A DNA stretch of 38,054 nucleotides from JAHIVB01 sp964574705 (GTDB lineage Bacteria > Bacillota_I > Bacilli_A > Izemoplasmatales > Hujiaoplasmataceae). Below are positions 32,130-38,054 of this stretch, piece by piece. The position numbers and the translations under genes were made by a program. Each line of letters opens with the position of its first letter. Position 1 is the first letter of the stretch. Below the pieces are notes generated by a model. That model was not told the DNA's origin. It did no database searches and saw only the letters and a list, made by a program, of their open reading frames with translations. The stretch is from contig CAZNOO010000017.1 of assembly GCA_964574705.1 (NCBI GenBank), forward strand, positions 1 through 38,054, given 5' to 3'.

Positions 32130-32919
32130 AGCTCTATTTGGAATGAATGTTAAAACCAATCGCAACATATGGCTTATCTTTTTTGCGATTCTCGTGATGT
32201 ATGTGGCAATCATTGTAAGCATATATGATCCTTCCATCGGTGACCCGTTTGCTGCGCTCATGGATATGTTTCCACCTGAACTTCTTGGCGCAATGAACTT
32301 CACGATTATGAACGGTGAACTGATTAGTTTCATATCGGGATATCTGTACGGATTTATTATGTTTATCCCGATGATATATGTCATTATTGTTGGAAACCGT
32401 TTGATTGCTAAATATGTCGATTCGGGATCCATGGCTTATTTGCTTTCAACACCAAACAAAAGAAGAAAAATCGCTTTGACTCAAGCTGTATTCTTATTTT
32501 TGTCGACCACCTTATTAATTGTGGTCGTTGCCGGAGTCAACTTATTAATGTGTATTTCAATGTATCCCGGATTGCTAGATATTAGTAAATTTATCATATT
32601 AAATTTAGGGTTGATTGGATATTTCACTCTTATAAGCTCGATAACATTCTTGTTTTCCTGTATTTTTAATGAAACTCGCAATTCTCTTGCCTTTGGTGCT
32701 GGAATTCCACTTTTATTCTTTGTCATCAACATGTTAAGAGGCGCAAGTCCAGATTTGGATTTCTTAAAATATTTCACTGCATTATCTTTGTTTGATTCAA
32801 ATGATTGGATTACGGGTGGTAATATTGTCTGGATTGGTAGTGTTGCCTTCTTTTTGACTTCGATATTGTTCTACACTTTGGGAATTCGAATCTTCATTAA
32901 GAAAGATTTGCCATTATAA
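32116..32919 (+). CDS. ABC-2 type transporter permease
   Basis: From ATG 32116 (AAGGAG four bases upstream; a GTG at 32113 is too close to it) the protein has 267 residues and six predicted membrane helices, with a large extracytoplasmic or amphipathic segment after the first helix (PSIGDPFAALMDMFPPELLGA) and the ABC-2 feature of a helix pair followed by STPNKRRKIALTQ on the inside. It overlaps the ATPase gene by 14 bases and forms the export channel with it. The stop is followed by a strong terminator. Confidence 0.87.
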   Translation: MKLNKALFGMNVKTNRNIWLIFFAILVMYVAIIVSIYDPSIGDPFAALMDMFPPELLGAMNFTIMNGELISFISGYLYGFIMFIPMIYVIIVGNRLIAKYVDSGSMAYLLSTPNKRRKIALTQAVFLFLSTTLLIVVVAGVNLLMCISMYPGLLDISKFIILNLGLIGYFTLISSITFLFSCIFNETRNSLAFGAGIPLLFFVINMLRGASPDLDFLKYFTALSLFDSNDWITGGNIVWIGSVAFFLTSILFYTLGIRIFIKKDLPL

Positions 32920-32936
32920 ACAGAGTAAATATATAT

Positions 32937-32970
32937 GAAAGAGCGTCCATTTGGACGCTCTTTCTATTTT
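32937..32970 (+). terminator. Intrinsic terminator after the ABC transporter
   Basis: A perfect 12-bp stem GAAAGAGCGTCC / GGACGCTCTTTC with a 4-base loop is followed by TATTTT. Confidence 0.92.
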
Positions 32971-33231
32971 GAGAAAAAGGATTTTCAGTTCATTATGTTC
33001 GGAGAGAGAACAAATGAGCTTTTTGAGAATGATACTTTGATCTTTCAAAATCAATTGTAGCATTGTAGATTAAAAATAGAGGGGGGGATTTCAAATTGTA
33101 GTCCTTTCGAACTACAAGTTGATTATAGCACTATTGTTTTGAACTTCAAAGCACATTGCTCTAAATTAGTTGCTGAATTTTTGTAAAATTGAATGAATAA
33201 TACCTGTTTTTCCAATAATATTGATAATTTT
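32971..33231. other. Intergenic region with TTGTAG repeats, no gene seen
   Basis: Between the two converging terminators lie about 260 bases without a credible reading frame. They hold three direct copies of ATTGTAG (33054, 33062, 33095), one of which forms a 7-bp inverted repeat TTGTAGT / ACTACAA (33096-33102, 33111-33117), and a run of seven G (33081-33087). No promoter or tRNA-like fold is clear. It may be the remnant of a lost gene. Confidence 0.5.
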
Positions 33232-33268
33232 GAAAAAACGTGAACCCACGGTTTAAGTGGATTCACGT
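33232..33268 (-). terminator. Intrinsic terminator of the heat-shock operon
   Basis: In the minus-strand transcript ACGTGAATCCAC pairs with GTGGGTTCACGT (12 bp, one G-U) across 7 bases, followed by TTTT. It starts 4 bases after the dnaJ stop. Confidence 0.9.
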
Positions 33269-33272
33269 CATT

Positions 33273-34400
33273 TTAACTCTTTGCTTTTGCGAAATTGGAT
33301 TTGAATTTACCCCATTTTGACTTGGAAGGCGTATTGCCGTCGAGTCTTGCGAGTTGTTCAAACAGTTTCTTTTGTTCATTTGAAAGTTTTGCAGGCGTTG
33401 AGACGACTACAATGACATGTTCATCGCCTTTGGACTTCGTTCTCACATTTGGTGCGCCTTTACCGCGAAGCCTGAATTTCGTATGGCTTTGGGTTCCAGA
33501 AGGTATTTTTAATAAGACATTGCCATAAACGGTTGGTACTTCAATTTCATCACCAAGTGCAGCTTGGCTGAATGTGATTTCGACTTCGACGACGATGTCG
33601 TCTCCTTCTCGTGTATAAACACTGGAAGGATGTACTTCAAAGACAATGTAAAGGTCGCCATTCGGTCCTCCACTGGAGCCTTTGTTTCCAAAGCCTTCCA
33701 AACGAATTTGTTGGCCAGTCTCGATTCCTTCCGGAACCTTGATTTCAACGTCCTTATTTGTTTTTTCAACACCTTCACCATTACAGTTCGAGCATTTATT
33801 GATGATTTCTTTTCCGGTTCCATGGCAGGTTGGACATGCAGCTCTTGTTTGAGTACGTCCGAATAAGGATTGTTGTTCCACAACAACATATCCTGTTCCA
33901 TGACATCTTGAACAGGTGTGGATGTCTTTACTGGAAGCCGCTCCGGCTCCGTGACATACATGACACTCGTCATATACTGGAACCCTCATGGTTTCTTTTT
34001 TTCCGAAGATGCTTTCTTCGAAGGATACGGTCATCCTACGTTGAATGTCAGATCCTTTTCTCGGTCTGTTTCTTTGACCAGCGGATGTTCTTCCTCCTCC
34101 AAAAAACGAAGAGAAAATATCCCCAAAATCGAACCCTTCGAATCCGGCACCGCCGAATCCGCCTTGTCCGAAATTAGGATTCATTCCGGCATGGCCGAAT
34201 TGGTCATATTGGCTACGTTTGGTGGAGTCCGATAAAACATCATATGCTTCTTGAACTTCTTTAAATTTGGCCTCAGCGTTTGATTCCGACGACACGTCGG
34301 GATGGAATTTCTTTGCTAGTGTTCGGTACGCCTTTTTGATGTCGTCATCACTAGCGCTTTTGGAAACGCCCAACACCTCGTAATAATCGCGTTTATCCAT
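33273..34400 (-). CDS. dnaJ: Chaperone DnaJ (Hsp40)
   Basis: The 375-residue co-chaperone has the J domain with HPD (KKFHPDV, near 33), a Gly/Phe-rich linker (GFGGAGFEGFDFGDIF), four zinc repeats (CHVCHGAG, CSRCHGTG, CPTCHGTG, CSNCNGEG) and the C-terminal substrate-binding domains. It stimulates the ATPase of DnaK and delivers unfolded proteins. Start: ATG with AGAGGTGAAG upstream. A hairpin in the 47-base gap after dnaK may lower its expression. Confidence 0.97.
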   Translation of the reverse strand: MDKRDYYEVLGVSKSASDDDIKKAYRTLAKKFHPDVSSESNAEAKFKEVQEAYDVLSDSTKRSQYDQFGHAGMNPNFGQGGFGGAGFEGFDFGDIFSSFFGGGRTSAGQRNRPRKGSDIQRRMTVSFEESIFGKKETMRVPVYDECHVCHGAGAASSKDIHTCSRCHGTGYVVVEQQSLFGRTQTRAACPTCHGTGKEIINKCSNCNGEGVEKTNKDVEIKVPEGIETGQQIRLEGFGNKGSSGGPNGDLYIVFEVHPSSVYTREGDDIVVEVEITFSQAALGDEIEVPTVYGNVLLKIPSGTQSHTKFRLRGKGAPNVRTKSKGDEHVIVVVSTPAKLSNEQKKLFEQLARLDGNTPSKSKWGKFKSNFAKAKS

Positions 34401-34420
34401 ACTTCACCTCTGTCCGTGAC

Positions 34421-34442
34421 AAAAAGCAGTTTCCTGCTTTTT
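34421..34442 (-). terminator. Attenuator-like hairpin between dnaK and dnaJ
   Basis: A perfect 9-bp stem AAAAAGCAG / CTGCTTTTT with loop TTTC (GAAA in the transcript) lies between the two genes. Its 3' arm ends in five T, so partial termination is plausible; read-through into dnaJ is needed. Confidence 0.6.
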
Positions 34443-34447
34443 GAGAA

Positions 34448-36277
34448 TTATACTTCTTTATAGTCTGCGTCGAATACGTTGTCGTCAGATTCAGAATCAT
34501 CAGATCCGCTTTCGTCTTTTGGTGTTCCTTGGTCTTGTTGCTGTTGTTGTGCGGATTCTTTATATACTCTTTCAGACAATCCTTGAGCCGTTTTTTCTAG
34601 CGCTTCTTTTTTCTTACGGATATTGTCAAGGTCATCGTGTTTTAGAGCGCCTTCCAAATCTTTGATTTTGGCTTCTGCATCTTTTTTCTCTTTGTCGGTG
34701 ACTTTATCTCCAAGGTCGGTAATAGCTTTTTTTGTCATGAAGATCATTTGATCGGCTTCATTTCTTAAATCTGCTTCTTCGCGTTTGTTCTTGTCAGCTT
34801 CTGCATTTTCTTCTGCTTCTCTAACCAAACGTTCGATTTCAGCATCACTTAAGGAAGTACCACTTTGAATGGTAATGGAGTTTGCTTTTCCGGTTGCGAC
34901 GTTTTTCGCATGAACGTTAACGATACCGTTGGCGTCGATGTCGAATTTAACTTCGATTTGTGGGACACCACGTGGTGCGGGTGGAATATCTCCGAGTTGG
35001 AAGTGTCCTAAAGTCTTATTGTCTTTTGCCATGCTTCTTTCACCTTGCAGAACATGAATGTCAACGGTAGGTTGATTGTCAGCGGCGGTAGAGAAGACTT
35101 GGGATTTAGAGGTTGGAATGGTCGTATTTCTTTCAATCAATTTCGTAAAGACACCACCAAGGGTTTCGATACCAAGTGATAGTGGAGTAACGTCTAGCAA
35201 TAGGATGTCTTTGACATCGCCTTGCAAGACTCCTCCTTGGATGGCTGCGCCCATAGCGACAACTTCATCAGGGTTGATGGATCTGTTTGGTTCTTTGCCT
35301 AATAGACTCTTGACTGTGTCTTGAACCGCTGGTGTTCTTGTAGAACCTCCGACGAGTAGGACTTGGTCAATATCGGATGCTTTCATTTTCGCGTCAGCAA
35401 GGGCTCTTCTGACCGGTTCAACGGTACGTTGGACAAGGTCATGCGTCATTTCATTGAATTTAGCTCTCGTGAGTGTTTTTTCCAAGTGGACAGGTCCACT
35501 TGAAGTCATTGAAATAAACGGCAAGGAGATTTGGCTTGAAGTGATGGAAGAAAGTTCTTTCTTCGCTTTTTCACTGGAATCTCTTAGTCTTTGTAATGCC
35601 ATTTTGTCTTTGGCAAGATCGACACCAGTTTCTTTTTTGAATTCTTCTGTTAACCATTCAACGATTCTTTGGTCAAAGTCGTCTCCACCTAAGTGATTGT
35701 CTCCACTGGTAGAAATAACTTCAAACGTTCCATCGGAAAGTTCAAGAATCGAGACATCGAAGGTTCCTCCGCCAAGGTCATAAACCAATACGGTTTGTTC
35801 TTTGTCTGTTTTGTCGATACCATAAGCAAGTGCAGCAGCTGTTGGCTCGTTGATGATTCTTTTGACATCAAGACCCGCAATTTTACCTGCATCTTTGGTT
35901 GCTTGACGTTGTGCGTCGTTAAAGTAAGCCGGAACGGTAATGACGGCGTCTGTTACTTTTTCACCAAGATAAGCTTCTGCGGATTCTTTTAAGTTTCTAA
36001 GAATCATTGCGGAGATTTCTTGTGGTGTATAAGACTTGTTTTCAATTTTAACTTTTTGGTTGGTTCCCATTTTTCTCTTGATTGAGTAAACGGTGTTTGG
36101 GTTGGTGATAACTTGACGTTTTGCAACTTCACCAACTTGAATTTCGTTGTCTTTGAATGCGACAACCGATGGGGTTGTACGATTTCCATCTAGATTTGGA
36201 ATGACTTTTGCTTCTTTACCTTCCATAACGGCAACGCATGAGTTTGTCGTTCCGAGGTCAATACCGATTATTTTCAT
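34448..36277 (-). CDS. dnaK: Chaperone DnaK (Hsp70)
   Basis: The 609-residue chaperone has the nucleotide-binding domain (GIDLGTTNSCVAVMEG, VYDLGGGTFDVSIL, LLVGGSTRTPAVQ), the interdomain linker DILLLDVTPLSLGIETLGG, and the substrate-binding domain with a Gln/Asp-rich tail. The tail ends in acidic residues plus KEV instead of the usual EEVD-free low-complexity end. It refolds proteins with DnaJ and GrpE. Start: ATG with AAAGGAGA upstream. Confidence 0.98.
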   Translation of the reverse strand: MKIIGIDLGTTNSCVAVMEGKEAKVIPNLDGNRTTPSVVAFKDNEIQVGEVAKRQVITNPNTVYSIKRKMGTNQKVKIENKSYTPQEISAMILRNLKESAEAYLGEKVTDAVITVPAYFNDAQRQATKDAGKIAGLDVKRIINEPTAAALAYGIDKTDKEQTVLVYDLGGGTFDVSILELSDGTFEVISTSGDNHLGGDDFDQRIVEWLTEEFKKETGVDLAKDKMALQRLRDSSEKAKKELSSITSSQISLPFISMTSSGPVHLEKTLTRAKFNEMTHDLVQRTVEPVRRALADAKMKASDIDQVLLVGGSTRTPAVQDTVKSLLGKEPNRSINPDEVVAMGAAIQGGVLQGDVKDILLLDVTPLSLGIETLGGVFTKLIERNTTIPTSKSQVFSTAADNQPTVDIHVLQGERSMAKDNKTLGHFQLGDIPPAPRGVPQIEVKFDIDANGIVNVHAKNVATGKANSITIQSGTSLSDAEIERLVREAEENAEADKNKREEADLRNEADQMIFMTKKAITDLGDKVTDKEKKDAEAKIKDLEGALKHDDLDNIRKKKEALEKTAQGLSERVYKESAQQQQQDQGTPKDESGSDDSESDDNVFDADYKEV

Positions 36278-36294
36278 ATGTGTTTCTCCTTTTA

Positions 36295-36939
36295 TTATGC
36301 GGTGGCTTCTTCTTGAAGTTCTTCTTCAGAAGAGTCGCTTTCATTTTCTTGTTTTGGAATGATATTGATGACGACCATTGCGGGTCGTAACAATCTGTCT
36401 TTGAATTTGTATCCTTTTTTGACGATTTTTACAATCGTGTTGTCCGCAATCTCGGGGTCATGAATTTTGTCGACGGCGTGCTCTGTGACGGGGTCGAAAG
36501 TGTCTCCGATTTTGGTTTCGATTAATTTGACGCCTTCTTCACTGAGTGCATTGAAGAACATGTCTTTGATCATTTTGAATCCATATAGGAAATTTTTAAA
36601 GTTGGGATCGTCCGTTTGGACGTTTAAGGCTTGATCGAACACTTCGATGGAATCAACCATTTTGTCAGCTAAGGTGTAGGAGGAATAGGTTCTCTCCCGT
36701 TTCAAGTCTTCTTGAAGTCTTTTCTTTGTGTTGTCCATTTCCGCAAGGGCACGGAAATATTTGTCTTTGACGTCTTTTAGTTCTTCTGAAATCTCTTCGA
36801 TTTTATCTTCAAGAGATTCTTTTTTCTTTTTTTTGTGTTTTTCCTCTTTTGGTTCAGTCCCAATCGGTTCTTTTAATTCTTCTTCTGGAACCTCGATTGT
36901 AATGTTGTCTTTTAGAGGATCTTTTTTGTTATCTTCCAT
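36295..36939 (-). CDS. grpE: Nucleotide exchange factor GrpE
   Basis: The 214-residue protein has a charged N-terminal stretch (KKKKKESLEDKIEE), a long coiled coil (about 40-100) and the GrpE head with DPNFKNFLYGFKMIKDMFFNAL and the HAVDKIHDPEIADNTIVKIVKKGYKFKDRLLRPAMVVI signature. It releases ADP from DnaK. It follows hrcA by 10 bases, with AAAGGAG upstream of the ATG. Confidence 0.96.
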   Translation of the reverse strand: MEDNKKDPLKDNITIEVPEEELKEPIGTEPKEEKHKKKKKESLEDKIEEISEELKDVKDKYFRALAEMDNTKKRLQEDLKRERTYSSYTLADKMVDSIEVFDQALNVQTDDPNFKNFLYGFKMIKDMFFNALSEEGVKLIETKIGDTFDPVTEHAVDKIHDPEIADNTIVKIVKKGYKFKDRLLRPAMVVINIIPKQENESDSSEEELQEEATA

Positions 36940-36949
36940 TCTTGCTCCT

Positions 36950-37963
36950 TTACTCGTCTTGATATAGTTTCGTGATGTGTTTAGCGATGTATTTGATCAA
37001 AGGAATGACTTTGCGATACTCCATCCTTGTGGGTCCTACGACACTAATGGTTCCTTTTTCGCCGTCTTTCGTCATATAGGATGAGCTGACGACGGTGCAG
37101 TCCTGCATTGAGGTCACACTATTTTCAGTTCCGATTTTGACGGAAACGCCATCTGCGTTGGATTCGACCAACTTGAAGATTTCGTTGTTCTCAACCGTTG
37201 AGATGAATTCCCTTAATTTTTGAATGTCATTGAATTCTGGTTGATAGAGCATATTCGATTGCCCTGTGAGGTAATACTTGGTCTGGGCGAACTTTTGAAA
37301 AGCTTCTATGAAGGATTCGACGATGGTTTCGCGATACTTCAAGAGTTCTTTGATGGTACGATGTTGAATTTCATAATGCAGCTTTTCACTGACTTGTGAA
37401 ATCGGCGTATCCTTAAGCAGTTCATTAAGTAAATCAATGACTTTGATTAGTTCTTCGATTTCTATGTCTTCTGAAATCGCGATCTGTTTGGATTCAACAT
37501 ATCCGAAATTCGTTATGACTAAAATTAATGCTTGGGTTGGAGAGAGCGGAATCAACTGTACTTTTTTGACTTTCGAATGATAAGCGTTCGGTCCAAGTGA
37601 AATCGCTGTGCAATTGGTGATTTGGCTGAGTAAGTCGACGGCTTCTTTAATGATTTCGTCTCGTTCGATTTCTTTGTTTTCAAACAAGGTTTCGAATTCG
37701 AAGTATCCTTCCGTATCCTCATCTAAATTCTTGATAAGTGTTTCTATATAATAACGATACCCTAACTCAGAAGGAATTCTTCCGCTTGAGGTGTGGGTTT
37801 TTTCTAGATATCCAAGATCTTCTAAATCGCTCATTTCATTTCGAATCGTTGCCGGTGAAACATTCATGAACTTGGAGAGGCTTCTTGAGCCAATCGGTTC
37901 AGCGGTTTTAATATACTCGTCTACGATTAATTTTAGTACGGTATCTTGTCTTTCAGTTAACAT
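36950..37963 (-). CDS. hrcA: Heat-inducible transcription repressor HrcA
   Basis: The 337-residue repressor has an N-terminal winged helix (VDEYIKTAEPIGSRSLSKFM, SPATIRNEMSDLEDLGYLEKTHTSSGRIPS) followed by the GAF-like dimerisation domain. HrcA binds CIRCE and blocks the heat-shock operon until unfolded proteins titrate GroEL. The start ATG has AGGGGTGA upstream. Two CIRCE elements lie immediately upstream, so HrcA controls its own operon. Confidence 0.97.
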   Translation of the reverse strand: MLTERQDTVLKLIVDEYIKTAEPIGSRSLSKFMNVSPATIRNEMSDLEDLGYLEKTHTSSGRIPSELGYRYYIETLIKNLDEDTEGYFEFETLFENKEIERDEIIKEAVDLLSQITNCTAISLGPNAYHSKVKKVQLIPLSPTQALILVITNFGYVESKQIAISEDIEIEELIKVIDLLNELLKDTPISQVSEKLHYEIQHRTIKELLKYRETIVESFIEAFQKFAQTKYYLTGQSNMLYQPEFNDIQKLREFISTVENNEIFKLVESNADGVSVKIGTENSVTSMQDCTVVSSSYMTKDGEKGTISVVGPTRMEYRKVIPLIKYIAKHITKLYQDE

Positions 37964-37975
37964 CGTTTCACCCCT

Positions 37976-38002
37976 TTAGCACTCTATGTCTTTGAATGCT
38001 AA
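37976..38002. promoter_or_regulatory. CIRCE element, downstream copy
   Basis: TTAGCACTC-N9-GAATGCTAA differs from the CIRCE consensus by one base. It lies between the -10 box and the hrcA ribosome site, overlapping the transcription start and leader. Confidence 0.95.
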
Positions 38003-38006
38003 CACT

Positions 38007-38035
38007 ATTATACTAGAGGGTTTTAGCAAAGTCAA
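38007..38035 (-). promoter_or_regulatory. Promoter of hrcA-grpE-dnaK-dnaJ
   Basis: On the minus strand TTGACT (38030-38035) and TATAAT (38007-38012) are separated by 17 bp, flanked by the two CIRCE elements. Confidence 0.9.
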
Positions 38036-38049
38036 GCATTGAGTGCTAA
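38023..38049. promoter_or_regulatory. CIRCE element, upstream copy with degenerate half
   Basis: TTAGCAAAG-N9-GAGTGCTAA has a perfect right half and three mismatches in the left. Its left half and spacer overlap the -35 box, which explains part of the divergence. Confidence 0.7.
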
Positions 38050-38054
38050 TATTT

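Noticed and set aside
33509..33973. A 154-residue minus-strand frame inside dnaJ
   Set aside because: It is an alternative frame of dnaJ with no start site of its own.
1..38054. CRISPR arrays, tRNA or rRNA genes, insertion sequences
   Set aside because: No regularly spaced repeats, no cloverleaf-like sequence and no transposase-like frame were found in the gaps between genes.

Overview
The window reads as part of the chromosome of a low-GC bacterium of the Bacilli/Mollicutes branch. The gene order hrcA-grpE-dnaK-dnaJ ... rsmE-mtaB ... rpsU ... phoH-ybeY-cdd-era-recO-glyS-dnaG-rpoD-trmK-nif3 is a stripped-down version of the Bacillus subtilis order; dgkA, yqeY, yqfF, prmA and glyQ are missing from their usual places. 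UGA is a stop codon (several ATGA stop/start overlaps), so this is not a code-4 mycoplasma. A clostridial-type ferredoxin hints at anaerobic metabolism. An Izemoplasma-, Haloplasma- or Acholeplasma-like organism would fit, but this is inference and the species cannot be read here. Two 100-N runs show a draft, possibly metagenomic, assembly.

Layout. 1-1256: the 3' end of plsY and a polytopic membrane protein with its own promoter and terminator. 1462-7604: a maltodextrin-type locus on the minus strand (LacI regulator, GH13 hydrolase, binding protein, two permeases) with two LacI-type operators upstream of the regulator. 7716-9743: yneF, a small ferredoxin, and a degV (fakB-like) - marR (fabT-like) pair behind a palindromic operator. 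9763-19197: two housekeeping operons on the minus strand, glyS-dnaG-rpoD-trmK-nif3 and phoH-ybeY-cdd-era-recO. 19268-20398: monocistronic rpsU and a divergent lysine-rich membrane protein. 20418-23971: a tandem-HD phosphodiesterase split by a false assembly gap, then rsmE-mtaB. 24014-32970: an accessory block between dnaJ and rsmE, holding a thioredoxin-like lipoprotein, a padR-jetA-jetB-jetC operon, a radical SAM protein ending in a clamp-binding-like QLSLF, and an ABC transporter pair. 33232-38049: the hrcA-grpE-dnaK-dnaJ heat-shock operon with two CIRCE elements.

The most notable system is the padR-jetABC operon: a MukFEB/Wadjet-type SMC-like complex with no JetD nuclease gene beside it, transcribed from a TTTACA-18-TATAAT promoter with a perfect 16-bp palindrome at the predicted start of transcription, so the PadR protein probably represses its own operon. 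Nearly all transcription units end in clear intrinsic terminators, several of which overlap the last stop codon.
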